Origin: Candidatus Martarchaeota archaeon
GTDB lineage: Archaea > Micrarchaeota > Micrarchaeia > Micrarchaeales > CABMGC01
Direction of reading: 5' to 3'
Length of the DNA stretch: 10,792 nucleotides
Assembly (NCBI GenBank): GCA_023485825.1
Contig: JAMCZF010000019.1
Location: 1-10,792, forward strand
The notes beneath the pieces were generated by a model. That model did not search any database, was not told where the DNA came from, and saw only the letters and a program-made list of their open reading frames with translations. The position numbers and the translations under genes are program-made. This document shows positions 1 through 6,599 of the stretch, piece by piece (positions within the stretch are counted from its first letter, which is position 1; each line of letters opens with the position of its first letter).

Positions 1-2
1 GA

Positions 3-479
3 GACGAGATGCGCCTCACCCCAAAGAAGATCGCAAGCAGAGCAGCACTCCTCGGACAAAACCCCGAAACCATCCGAAGCAACGGCATATTCCTCAGAGA
101 CGAGATGCGCCTCACACCAGAGAAGATCGCCCAACAAGCATCACTCCTCGGAAGAAACCCAGAATCAATACGCGCAAACGGCGCATTCCTCAGAGACGAG
201 ATGCGCCTCACCCCAAAGAAGATCGCAAGCAGAGCAGCACTCCTCGGACAAAACCCCGAAACTATCCGAAGCAACGGCATATTCCTCAGAGACGAGATGC
301 GCCTCACACCAGAGAAGATCGCCCAACAAGCATTCCTCCTCGGAAAAAACCCAGAATCAATACGCGAGAAGTTCAAGTCGTTGCTAAGGGACGGAGTAAC
401 TGAAAACAGAATCAGATGCGATGCTATCCTTCTGGGAATGAAAAGGGGCACCGCACTGAAACGCGTCAAGACTGCATAA
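3..479 (+). CDS. Tandem 32-residue helical-repeat protein (5' partial)
   Basis: The frame is open to the left edge, where the residues before the first in-window Met (position 9) are the tail of another repeat, so the gene starts outside the window. At least 156 residues remain. They form four repeats of 32 residues starting at 9, 105, 201 and 297, then a degenerate fifth, cap-like repeat (about 393-476) ending in TAA at 477-479. Each unit reads roughly as MRLTP-K-IA-A-LLG-NPE-IR-N-FLRDE, which suggests two helices joined at the conserved Gly-x-Asn-Pro turn. Type A (K-IASRA, LLGQNPETI) alternates with type B (EKIAQQ, LLG-NPESI). The general look recalls helical-hairpin repeat families such as mTERF, and LTPE-...-AS--G faintly recalls TALE repeats, but I cannot assign a family. 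The function is unknown; binding of nucleic acid or protein is only a guess. No signal peptide or membrane segment is visible in this part. The gene converges on aRF1. Confidence 0.8.
   Translation, partial: DEMRLTPKKIASRAALLGQNPETIRSNGIFLRDEMRLTPEKIAQQASLLGRNPESIRANGAFLRDEMRLTPKKIASRAALLGQNPETIRSNGIFLRDEMRLTPEKIAQQAFLLGKNPESIREKFKSLLRDGVTENRIRCDAILLGMKRGTALKRVKTA
9..392 (+). repeat. Coding tandem repeat, 96-bp units in 192-bp higher-order blocks
   Basis: Four in-frame 96-bp units lie at 9-104, 105-200, 201-296 and 297-392. Units 1 and 3 are identical except for one synonymous change (C at 71 versus T at 263). Units 2 and 4 are close until about 370 and then diverge. The period with the highest identity is therefore 192 bp (one A plus one B unit). 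Bases 1-8 match the end of a unit, so the array continues to the left. Confidence 0.92.
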
Positions 480-497
480 TGCTTTGTGCGTACCTGC

Positions 498-1691
498 TTA
501 CTTGTACCTGAGTATTGCGCCTATGCCCGAATAGCCCATGTTGAACTCCTTGCCGTAGGAGCTCTCGTCAGAAACGAAGACGATCTCTGCGCCGGTCGAC
601 TCCGCCAACTCCACCAACCCCTCTATGGCGTCCTTCACATCAATTACATCAAGCCTTCCCCCGTCAGTGTGCTTTTCCTGCCTGCTGCTCCCTGTTTCTG
701 TGGCCTCTAATACTGTGCCGCACGAGCTGCACTTGTACGTTACCCTGTGCACCTCCAGCTCGCTTCCCAGAATGAGCGTCGCGACCTTCTTCGCTTCGAG
801 CGCCTTCCTCGTCTCTTCGTAGCCGTATACTGCCAATCCCCTGCGCACGCGCTCCTGCATGAAGCGTTCTATGACGCGCCGCTCCTTCGCGGCTTCCTGC
901 TCCTTGAGAAGCTCATCGGCCTTCTCAACAATCTCCTGCAGTCCAAATTCGTCTGTGTAGCCCGTATCGTATACCCCGAGAATCTTTATCTGGTAATTCA
1001 GCGTGTTGCCCTTTACGAAGCCTTCCTTCGCCGGCCCGGGCCCTCCCACAAGCACCCCCCTGATCTTGAAGTCGTTCCTTGCGAAGAGCTCGTTGACCAC
1101 GTCGCTTATCCTTACGCTGTACTCGCGTATGCTCTCTTCGCGACCCCTTGCGAACCTCTGCGCCGACTGGCCGCCCTTGCGGACCTTTGCGTGCGCGAGG
1201 GAGTTGAGCCGGTGTATTACCTGTATGTGTGCGCCCCGCAGCGTAGCCACTGTCGCCTCCCTGCCGTCCATGACAACAAGGCAGTATGTGTCCTTGTTGT
1301 CGATTATTGCCTCGAGGGGCTCCAGCATGAACGTAGAGTCGCACCTGTAAATGTTGACCCCCAGGGGCTCCGGCGGCTCAATCGAGAAGAGCTGTATGTC
1401 CGACTTGCTCTGGTTGTCCGAAATGTTGCCCGCGAATACCGCAATTCCATTCTTTGGCGTGATCCTGAAAAGCCGCAGGTACTGTATTATCTTGTCTATT
1501 GCGCCCTGCACGTTCTGCCTTGTGCTCTTGCTCTTGATGTTACCCGACTGGCTGTGCTCATCGCGCAGCTTCGCTATTTCTGCGTCGAGGGAAAACCCCG
1601 CTGGGACATATATACTCACCAGCTCAGTGCCGTATCCGCGCATGCTCTTCAGCCTCTTGACCTCGCGGAGCATGTTGTACTCATTCTTCAT
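498..1691 (-). CDS. prf1: Archaeal peptide chain release factor 1 (aRF1)
   Basis: This is the class-I release factor that reads all three stop codons in the ribosomal A site and triggers peptidyl-tRNA hydrolysis. Counted from the ATG at 1691, the 397-residue product shows the family marks in order: GTELVSIY near the N-terminus, the stop-codon-recognition motif NIKS (51-54), the second decoding motif YxCxxxF as YRCDSTF (115-121), and the catalytic GGQ loop (173-175) inside RKGGQSAQRFARGREE. A Cys pair (CSSC, 321-324) lies in the C-terminal domain that binds aRF3/ABCE1-type partners, and the end (GIGAILRY) is typical. The length is near the usual 400-420. A TTG at 1700, three codons upstream and in frame, is an alternative start; neither start has a clear Shine-Dalgarno, and an AT-rich box lies 25-35 bases upstream. 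The gene is transcribed away from the secretion operon and is an unrelated housekeeping gene. Confidence 0.97.
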   Translation of the reverse strand: MKNEYNMLREVKRLKSMRGYGTELVSIYVPAGFSLDAEIAKLRDEHSQSGNIKSKSTRQNVQGAIDKIIQYLRLFRITPKNGIAVFAGNISDNQSKSDIQLFSIEPPEPLGVNIYRCDSTFMLEPLEAIIDNKDTYCLVVMDGREATVATLRGAHIQVIHRLNSLAHAKVRKGGQSAQRFARGREESIREYSVRISDVVNELFARNDFKIRGVLVGGPGPAKEGFVKGNTLNYQIKILGVYDTGYTDEFGLQEIVEKADELLKEQEAAKERRVIERFMQERVRRGLAVYGYEETRKALEAKKVATLILGSELEVHRVTYKCSSCGTVLEATETGSSRQEKHTDGGRLDVIDVKDAIEGLVELAESTGAEIVFVSDESSYGKEFNMGYSGIGAILRYK

Positions 1692-1718
1692 TGTTGTCAA
1701 TACTATATGCCCCTTCTA

Positions 1719-1731
1719 TTATTAATATTAT
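1719..1731 (-). promoter_or_regulatory. Probable TATA box for aRF1
   Basis: On the minus strand this AT-only stretch (TAATATTAATAAT) is centred near 1725, 25 bases from the TTG at 1700 and 34 from the ATG at 1691. That distance fits an archaeal TATA box driving a leaderless or very short-leader transcript. It is assigned from composition and position only. Confidence 0.45.
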
Positions 1732-1799
1732 CGCAGTTTCTCGATGCGCCAGACCTGGAGTAATCTCCCATATCCAGCCACGCCCTGTTTACGAAAGGC

Positions 1800-1809
1800 T
1801 TATATATTT
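1800..1809 (+). promoter_or_regulatory. Probable TATA box of the secretion-system operon
   Basis: TTATATATTT is centred near 1804 and preceded by a purine run (GAAAG, 1793-1797) that could serve as a TFB-recognition element. The expected transcription start, about 25 bases downstream near 1830, would leave a leader of about 12 bases before the ATG at 1843. No ribosome binding site is visible for this first gene, which fits a very short leader. It is the only evident promoter for the nine-gene operon. Confidence 0.55.
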
Positions 1810-1841
1810 TACTAAAGTAAAATACTTATACAAAAGTAAAA
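1807..1841 (+). promoter_or_regulatory. Palindrome plus extra half-site, candidate operator
   Basis: Positions 1807-1822 form a perfect inverted repeat, TTTTACT-AA-AGTAAAA, with 7-base arms and a 2-base spacer. It overlaps the end of the TATA box. A further direct copy, AAAAGTAAAA, lies at 1832-1841, two bases before the first start codon. Three copies of the same half-site between TATA box and ATG suggest a repressor or autoregulator site covering the transcription start. The regulator is unknown; the winged-helix-like protein at 5159 is one candidate in the same operon. Confidence 0.45.
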
Positions 1842-1842
1842 G

Positions 1843-2238
1843 ATGATTGGGATGGATAGAAATAGGACGGCGCGTTTGAAAATGCTCGGAAACATGCTAA
1901 AGATACCGGTTCCCGTGTTTATAGCATACGCGCTTTTCGCAAGAAGCGCATATGCCGCCACTTCGTACGCTGCGCTTGACATAATATCAACTCTGAACGG
2001 CATCCAGGGCCTCCTCATGCACATAGGGCCCGTTCTCAGTGCCGTGCTGTTCGTAGTCGCCGGAATCTTCTACGCGGTGGGCCAGCTCTTCCCAAGCCAG
2101 AAGAGGGCAAGCCTGCACAGCGCCTCGATAGACATAATAATCGGCGCAATAATCGTCGCCGTTCTATCCATCGCATCCACCGGCCTCGCCGTCGCATCTA
2201 CGAATCTACTGTCGAACGTGACCGCAAACTCTATCTGA
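1843..2238 (+). CDS. Putative VirB2/CedA1-like pilin subunit (secreted, two membrane helices)
   Basis: The 131-residue product has a basic N-terminus, a hydrophobic stretch (about 21-33) and an Ala-x-Ala cleavage site (AYA, 36-38), together a convincing signal peptide. The mature part has two hydrophobic helices (about 57-79 and 95-119) joined by a short basic loop (PSQKRAS, 84-90). Signal peptide plus two helices with a charged cytoplasmic hairpin is the architecture of VirB2/TrbC conjugative pilins and of the archaeal CedA1/TedC pilins. Sequence alone does not prove the family. The gene opens the operon, and its stop is followed directly by the ATG of the VirB6-like gene. An ATG at 1852 is an alternative start. 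If correct, the product would be processed at the membrane and assembled into an extracellular pilus. Confidence 0.7.
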   Translation: MIGMDRNRTARLKMLGNMLKIPVPVFIAYALFARSAYAATSYAALDIISTLNGIQGLLMHIGPVLSAVLFVVAGIFYAVGQLFPSQKRASLHSASIDIIIGAIIVAVLSIASTGLAVASTNLLSNVTANSI

Positions 2239-3321
2239 ATGCCGGTGGCAGCATTGCTTGGACAATATGACATCAGTATAGCCGTGTACATCATCGGCAT
2301 AATGATTGCCGTAGGAGGCATGATACTCGGCATCGGATATGCGCTTAATGAGCGACGGTTGAAAGAATTCGGCAGGAATGAGCTCTTCGAGTCCCTGTTC
2401 AATGGCGTGATAGTGGGGAGCATGTTCCTGCTCTTCGCGCCTCACGGCATAATAACATCCATAATAGCCCAGGCAACCATGACGAATGGGACATCGCTGA
2501 ACTGCGATGCGTTCATGGCGAACAACACGGCAATGTGCCTGGCATACGACTACCTCGCGAGCCCCGAGCCGTACACGTTCATGGGCATCACTCACACATC
2601 CGTGCTTTCTACTGCGACGACCGCCATATCCGAGCTCCTGCTCTTGAATGGGGGCCTCGGCCTGATTGCTGGGATAAACATCAACGCGATAGTTGCGCAA
2701 TTCTCATTCTCTTACATATTCTCCCCAGTCATAAGCGAACTGCAGTATATAATCAAGCTTCTCGGCACCGTGGCGATAGCGGCTGTGGTGCAATCGTCGG
2801 TGCTTGAATTCGCATCTGTCGGAACATTGGCGGTGCTTCTCCCTGCCGGCATCATATTGCGGACGTTCTATCCTACGCGAAAGATCGGAGGCTTCCTTAT
2901 GGCAACCTCTATGGGCCTGTATGTTGTGCTTCCGATGTCATACGTGCTTAACGCCATTATAATCAATTCATACTCCCTTTCAATGAGCCAGCCGGGGACG
3001 AGCATAACCCAGATAACATCAAGCGTGTCCGGCTTTAGGGGATCCCTCATCTCCAATGAAAGCTTCATGGAAAACATCACCAATTCAACGAAAAGGCTGG
3101 AGAGATCCAACGGGGTGCTGGGATGGATAGGCTCTGCGATATCTGGGATAAGCGGCATGCTGTCCGACATGGTAAACTGGCTTCTCAATGTCATGGCGTA
3201 CCTGATAGTGTATGCCTTTGTGCTCCCCATATTCAGCCTAATAATCACCGGCATATCAATCCGCGAGTTATCCGGGATGCTCGGCGCAGAGGCCTTTTTC
3301 GGAAGATTCAACATATTGTGA
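2239..3321 (+). CDS. Polytopic VirB6/CedA-like membrane channel protein
   Basis: The 360-residue product has about seven hydrophobic segments (about 12-36, 53-78, 124-146, 168-186, 192-208, 217-243 and 312-338). Between segments 2 and 3 is an outer loop with two Cys (89 and 100) that could pair. The most telling part is the GIILRTFYPTRKIGGFLMA stretch (204-222), followed by a hydrophobic helix with LPMSYVL. From memory, an LRTF-PTR-GG pattern recurs in archaeal VirB6/TrbL/CedA-like proteins. The C-terminus ISIRELSGMLGAE is also of that type. A long polar loop (244-310), rich in Ser/Thr/Asn, probably lies outside. VirB6-type proteins form the inner-membrane base on which the pilus is built. 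The start abuts the preceding stop with no gap, so translation is probably coupled to the pilin gene. Confidence 0.72.
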   Translation: MPVAALLGQYDISIAVYIIGIMIAVGGMILGIGYALNERRLKEFGRNELFESLFNGVIVGSMFLLFAPHGIITSIIAQATMTNGTSLNCDAFMANNTAMCLAYDYLASPEPYTFMGITHTSVLSTATTAISELLLLNGGLGLIAGININAIVAQFSFSYIFSPVISELQYIIKLLGTVAIAAVVQSSVLEFASVGTLAVLLPAGIILRTFYPTRKIGGFLMATSMGLYVVLPMSYVLNAIIINSYSLSMSQPGTSITQITSSVSGFRGSLISNESFMENITNSTKRLERSNGVLGWIGSAISGISGMLSDMVNWLLNVMAYLIVYAFVLPIFSLIITGISIRELSGMLGAEAFFGRFNIL

Positions 3322-3325
3322 TGCT

Positions 3326-4054
3326 ATGGACGAAACAATGCTTGGGGAAAAGGTGTTCTCGTATGCTTTCTACATCGCTGCCGCTGCCATGGCCCTCGCA
3401 AGCACGACGTTCCGTTCATTGGGCGGGCTGGTCATGTCCTGCGCGCTTCTCCTCGTGTCAGCGGTGTACTTCAAATCCGGCCACATAGTGAACAACCTGC
3501 TGGTCAGGAAGTCGAAGATCATAGAGATGGGAGGCGGCATGAAGCTTAACGGGAACCTCGCATCCCTGACAAGGCGCAGCGGCCCAGCGTTCGAGTCAAT
3601 ATCGATGGCGCTGCTCAGGTTCGACGGCGCAGTCGATTCATCGGCCGACACCATGCGTTCGCTGCTGGAAAGCATACGCGAGCCCTTCGAGTTCTCTTTC
3701 TCTGCGGTCCAGGTCGACAAGGCAAGGCTCCTTGATGCGCTTGACGCAAGAAGGCGCATGCGGGAGATAAGCCTCTCGCGCGTAAGCCCGCAGAAATACG
3801 CAAGGGCCAACCAGCTGAAACGCGAAATCCAGCTTATCGAGTCTGAGATGAATGCGATAAGGGCAAGCGGCAAGGCGTTCGATACGCGCATAAGGCTGAA
3901 AGCCATGGCAACCGCAGAAAGCGAACCCGAGGCCGCAAGGCGGTCTCTCAGGTCCCTTGAAAGGATATGCGACGCATTTATCGCCGCAACCAGGCTAAAC
4001 TACGAGATCATAAAAGGAGAGGACCTCCTGAGATTGGCAGGCGATCATTCGTGA
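3326..4054 (+). CDS. VirB3-like membrane hairpin fused to a VirB4-type N-terminal domain (putative)
   Basis: The 242-residue product begins with two hydrophobic helices (about 11-26 and 33-49) in the VirB3/PrgI arrangement. A cytoplasmic part of about 180 residues follows. Within it, FDGAVDSS...LLESIREPFEFSFSAV (99-128), a charged helical stretch (131-178) and AFDTRIRLKAMATAESEPEA (184-203) resemble the N-terminal domain that precedes the motor in VirB4/TraC ATPases. The next gene starts in the last codons of this one and encodes a VirB4 motor core lacking that domain. I infer that an ancestral VirB3-VirB4 fusion has been split here between the N-terminal and ATPase domains. The membrane helices would dock the motor on the VirB6-like channel. 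The gap to the previous stop is four bases. It could instead be an unrelated coiled-coil membrane protein. Confidence 0.6.
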   Translation: MDETMLGEKVFSYAFYIAAAAMALASTTFRSLGGLVMSCALLLVSAVYFKSGHIVNNLLVRKSKIIEMGGGMKLNGNLASLTRRSGPAFESISMALLRFDGAVDSSADTMRSLLESIREPFEFSFSAVQVDKARLLDALDARRRMREISLSRVSPQKYARANQLKREIQLIESEMNAIRASGKAFDTRIRLKAMATAESEPEAARRSLRSLERICDAFIAATRLNYEIIKGEDLLRLAGDHS

Positions 4055-5181
4055 GAAGGCGTGAACTTATGGGGTCTGGGTCTCTTGCCAAGCTCGCGGT
4101 ACTCCCTGGTTTCTCAGAGCACTGCAGCGCAGACGCTTCCGAGATGTCGAAGGAGGGCGCCTTCATAGGATCCTCTGAAAAGAGCGGCATGCCGTTCTTC
4201 TTCGACCCGTTTTCGGCGATCAATCCGCATATATTCATAGCGGGCATGAGCGGCTCAGGCAAGACATACCTCACCAAAAACCTCATGCTGAAGCTGCACT
4301 CCGTGCTCGGCCACAGCGTCGTGCTCCTGGACTTCACTGGGGAATACCTCGAGTTCTCCGAGTTTGCCTCATGCACAAGATACGACTTCAAGGGCATTGG
4401 GGGCATGTTCTCAGGAGCAGAGCCCGTGCTGCTGTACGCGGGCCTTTATGGCATGAAGCCCGGGGAGAGGAATGCCGCGGCGCTCAGGGTCATATCAGAG
4501 CTCACTGAGATAATGAGGTCAGGGCATAGGCGCAGCGGAAGAATGCTGTTCATAATACTTGACGAAGCCTGGAAACTGCTCCTCGGAGACAGATCATTGG
4601 CAACGCTGATCCGCGAGGGCAGAAAATACGGCACAGGCATAATCCTGGCATCGCAGCTGATAGAGGACATGGAGCTTGGCATGCTCTCCAACATAGCTAC
4701 GCTTCTCGTGTTCAGGGTGCAGAACAAGTCCAGCCTGAAGAGGCTCGAGCTCAACTACCAGCTCGGCGCCTCCGATGTGCTTAAGGTTCAGGGTCTGGGG
4801 GTCGGCGAGTGCCTTGTCGTGCAGCTTTATAAGCAAGGCATTAGGAAGGCGTTTTTCATAAAGAGGGTAGAGGGGATTTCGATAGGTAAGAGGATCAAGC
4901 TCAAAAGAGGTGTAAAAATGGTAGAGGTAAGCTACAAGAAGCTTGAGGACATTGTTGTCGCGGTGTCAAGGTCTGACCCATCCGAGCTCCTCGCGGAACT
5001 GAGCTCCAACAAGGCTATAGACACGCGCAGGCTGATTGCCTGGCTCATAAGGCTCGGGGCAGACAGGCTAGCCGTACTTTCAGGAATGCGCCAGCTCGGC
5101 ATATCAGATGCAGACACAGCAGACGCTTTCGCTATGGCCATAAGGGAGGTGTATACCGGTGCGCATGCGAAGACAGCCTGA
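4051..5181 (+). CDS. VirB4-type (HerA/FtsK superfamily) secretion ATPase core
   Basis: From the GTG at 4051 this is 376 residues. That GTG shares bases with the preceding TGA (GTGA overlap, 4051-4054); an ATG at 4069 is the other reasonable start. The motor core opens with GAFIGSSEKSGMPFFFDPF and NPH (36-60), the lead-in seen in VirB4 proteins. Walker A is GMSGSGKT (65-72), Walker B is MLFIILDEAW (165-174, with the DEAW typical of VirB4), and REGRKYGTGIILASQ (188-202) supplies the Arg and sensor-Gln motifs. A C-terminal extension of about 90 residues (290-376) follows and may be translated separately too. VirB4 hexamers power pilus assembly and substrate transfer at the inner membrane. The N-terminal VirB4 domain is missing here and seems to be carried by the upstream gene. 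Confidence 0.88.
   Translation: MRRRELMGSGSLAKLAVLPGFSEHCSADASEMSKEGAFIGSSEKSGMPFFFDPFSAINPHIFIAGMSGSGKTYLTKNLMLKLHSVLGHSVVLLDFTGEYLEFSEFASCTRYDFKGIGGMFSGAEPVLLYAGLYGMKPGERNAAALRVISELTEIMRSGHRRSGRMLFIILDEAWKLLLGDRSLATLIREGRKYGTGIILASQLIEDMELGMLSNIATLLVFRVQNKSSLKRLELNYQLGASDVLKVQGLGVGECLVVQLYKQGIRKAFFIKRVEGISIGKRIKLKRGVKMVEVSYKKLEDIVVAVSRSDPSELLAELSSNKAIDTRRLIAWLIRLGADRLAVLSGMRQLGISDADTADAFAMAIREVYTGAHAKTA
4907..4912 (+). promoter_or_regulatory. Internal Shine-Dalgarno before an in-frame ATG (4918)
   Basis: GAGGTG at 4907-4912 lies five bases before an in-frame ATG at 4918-4920, at the boundary between the VirB4 motor core and its C-terminal extension. It is one of the best ribosome binding sites in the operon. 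It could start an 87-residue separate product (4918-5181) covering only the extension. Chance is possible, since the AGAGGTG bases also encode Arg-Gly-Val. Confidence 0.35.
5145..5151 (+). promoter_or_regulatory. Strong Shine-Dalgarno fixing the GTG start at 5159
   Basis: GGAGGTG, within a GGGAGGTG run at 5144-5151, matches the expected archaeal 16S 3' end perfectly. It lies seven bases before a GTG at 5159, inside the end of the ATPase gene. This spacing favours GTG 5159 over the ATGs at 5165 and 5198. Confidence 0.65.
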
Positions 5182-5833
5182 CGCTGAGGCATATCTTATG
5201 TCAAGGCTGAGGCTCAGCGGCACGCTGCACGACATGAGAAAGCTTCAGGATATCCTTGGCAAATACCCGCTGCTGCAACGGCTGAGCTATGGGAGCTCGC
5301 TAAGATACCTGATAAACGAACCCGATTCCCAAGCCCGGTTCTACATAGCAGAGTTCTCGCCATCACACATCTCAATTGAGATATATTCCAGGTCAACCCC
5401 GCTTGCATTGATGGGGGACGGCATGCTGCGCCTGCTGTCCCTCGCGTCTTTCGTCGGCTGCGCCTACGACTTCGATATAAGCAGCATATTCCCCTACCTG
5501 ATCGACATTCTGGCAAGGGACAAGATAGAATACTACCTTCAAGGAACCGGGAAGGCGGAGATACACGGGCCGGAGGTAATCCTCTCGAAGAGGATAATAA
5601 GCCTCAATGGCGAGAATCTCCGCCTCAAGCAGAGATGCGATGCCATGCGGGAAAACATCTTGCGGCTCGCGATAATGCTGCTGCGTGTGAAGTATCGCGG
5701 GGTATGCGCGATAAGTGACGCAGCCGCGGCCATGGGGCTGACAGAGGACGAGATGCGAACTGTGGTCAGCCGTGCAAGCCATATGGGCTGCAAGGTGGTA
5801 TGGCATGGCAAGAACGAATTCAGCATGACGTGA
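5159..5833 (+). CDS. Soluble protein with winged-helix-like C-terminus, unknown function
   Basis: The 224-residue product starts at a GTG behind a strong Shine-Dalgarno and overlaps the ATPase gene by 23 bases. I see no signal peptide or clear membrane helix; a moderately hydrophobic stretch at 81-120 is probably a folded core. The C-terminal 60 residues resemble a winged helix: a first helix (about 165-178), a short helix ISDAAAAMG (185-193), a recognition-like helix TEDEMRTVVSRASHMG (195-210) and a hairpin ending VVWHGKNEF. Such a domain could bind DNA (operon regulator, or substrate recruitment like a relaxosome accessory) or act in protein contacts. I do not recognise the N-terminal 160 residues. 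Its position between the two ATPase genes ties it to the secretion system. Confidence 0.75.
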   Translation: MRMRRQPDAEAYLMSRLRLSGTLHDMRKLQDILGKYPLLQRLSYGSSLRYLINEPDSQARFYIAEFSPSHISIEIYSRSTPLALMGDGMLRLLSLASFVGCAYDFDISSIFPYLIDILARDKIEYYLQGTGKAEIHGPEVILSKRIISLNGENLRLKQRCDAMRENILRLAIMLLRVKYRGVCAISDAAAAMGLTEDEMRTVVSRASHMGCKVVWHGKNEFSMT

Positions 5834-5837
5834 CACG

Positions 5838-6398
5838 ATGCAATATCCCAGTTACATACTTGACATTCTTCCTGCCGCAGCGGGCGCATGCCTCATGCTT
5901 GTACTCAGGTATCTCAAGCTTGGCAATGAGGTTGTTGAGCTGTCCGTCGATCCATACACCGATGCCGCACCGAGCCAAAATCCTGCGCCGCCGGCGCTTC
6001 CAATGAAATGCAGCGAGATCTCGGCGCAGGCGCGCGATCCCGAACTTCCCGGTGCGCTGTTGTACAACGAAGGCGAGACGATGACAGAGTTCGATGGTTA
6101 CATATGCAAAGTGGCGCAGTCTCCTAAGGATTCCATAATCAGCAGGACGGCCCGCGACCTAATGATAATATCCGGGAGAAATCCGAAAGTGAAAGGGGCA
6201 AGGGAGATAAGTTTTGCAGAACTCGGGATATTTGACGCCTACGGCAAAACCCGGTTCCCGGTCAGGGCCGCCTGCCCGCCGAGGCTCCGCATACTCGGAA
6301 GCCAGCGCGGGAAGATACACGACATGCTGCTCGCATACGGGGGCAAGGGGGGTGCGCTTATGCAGTACATAAACACCCACGGGATTGAGCAGATATGA
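5838..6398 (+). CDS. Single-pass membrane protein of the secretion operon, unknown function
   Basis: The 186-residue product has one N-terminal hydrophobic helix (about 7-26) followed by basic residues and a Pro/Ala-rich linker (about 42-56). The remaining 130 or so residues (57-186) are soluble and have no motif I recognise. The Arg/Lys after the helix (RYLK, 24-27) points to a cytoplasmic C-terminal domain by the positive-inside rule. Three Cys are present in the soluble part (58, 90 and 146). The gene starts four bases after the preceding stop. An accessory subunit anchoring cytoplasmic components at the membrane would fit, but no family evidence supports it. Confidence 0.75.
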   Translation: MQYPSYILDILPAAAGACLMLVLRYLKLGNEVVELSVDPYTDAAPSQNPAPPALPMKCSEISAQARDPELPGALLYNEGETMTEFDGYICKVAQSPKDSIISRTARDLMIISGRNPKVKGAREISFAELGIFDAYGKTRFPVRAACPPRLRILGSQRGKIHDMLLAYGGKGGALMQYINTHGIEQI

Positions 6399-6407
6399 GG
6401 GCTGCGC

Positions 6408-6599
6408 ATGACTCTTATAAATGATTTCTTCACAATCGTCGTATGCGCTTCCGAGGTCATAACGAGCGCCACTATCCTAATCCTGACGCTTTACCTGCTC
6501 CTGGCGAGGACCCAGCAGCTGCGACGTCCGATAATATCAAGGCTTATGGGATTCATGGCGGTGCTTGTGGCGTCTTTTGTTATCATGAAGTTGTTGTGA
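6408..6599 (+). CDS. Small membrane protein with two helices (63 aa)
   Basis: The product is almost wholly hydrophobic: helices at about 8-33 and 45-62 are joined by a basic loop with four Arg (TQQLRRPIISR), which would sit in the cytoplasm. A GAGG motif (6397-6400) lies seven bases before the ATG at 6408. The stop (6597-6599) shares its last base with the next start codon, so the two small genes are probably translated as a pair. There is no cleavable signal, so a pilin is less likely than a small structural or VirB3/TrbD-like subunit. No family is recognised. Confidence 0.7.
   Translation: MTLINDFFTIVVCASEVITSATILILTLYLLLARTQQLRRPIISRLMGFMAVLVASFVIMKLL

Noticed and set aside
1..392. CRISPR array
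   Set aside because: The repeats are contiguous, in frame and protein coding, with no unique spacers between them.
1..1700. Mobile-element boundary (tRNA, integrase or att repeat) beside the secretion operon
   Set aside because: The left flank is a housekeeping aRF1 gene, and I see no tRNA, integrase or matching direct repeat at either end of the operon in this window.
747..1763. Long plus-strand open frame of 338 codons opposite aRF1
   Set aside because: It lies wholly on the antisense strand of the unmistakable aRF1 gene, has a composition rich in Leu/Pro/Cys/His with no domain sense, and is a codon-bias shadow.
3967..4050. Longer N-terminus for the VirB4-like ATPase from position 3967
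   Set aside because: It would overlap the preceding gene by 88 bases with a very basic, unrelated peptide; the GTGA overlap at 4051 or the ATG at 4069 is far more natural.
6443..6598. Upstream extension of the 91-residue membrane protein
   Set aside because: It would run through the whole 63-residue gene in another frame with polar, low-sense sequence; the TGATG coupling at 6597-6601 gives a better start.
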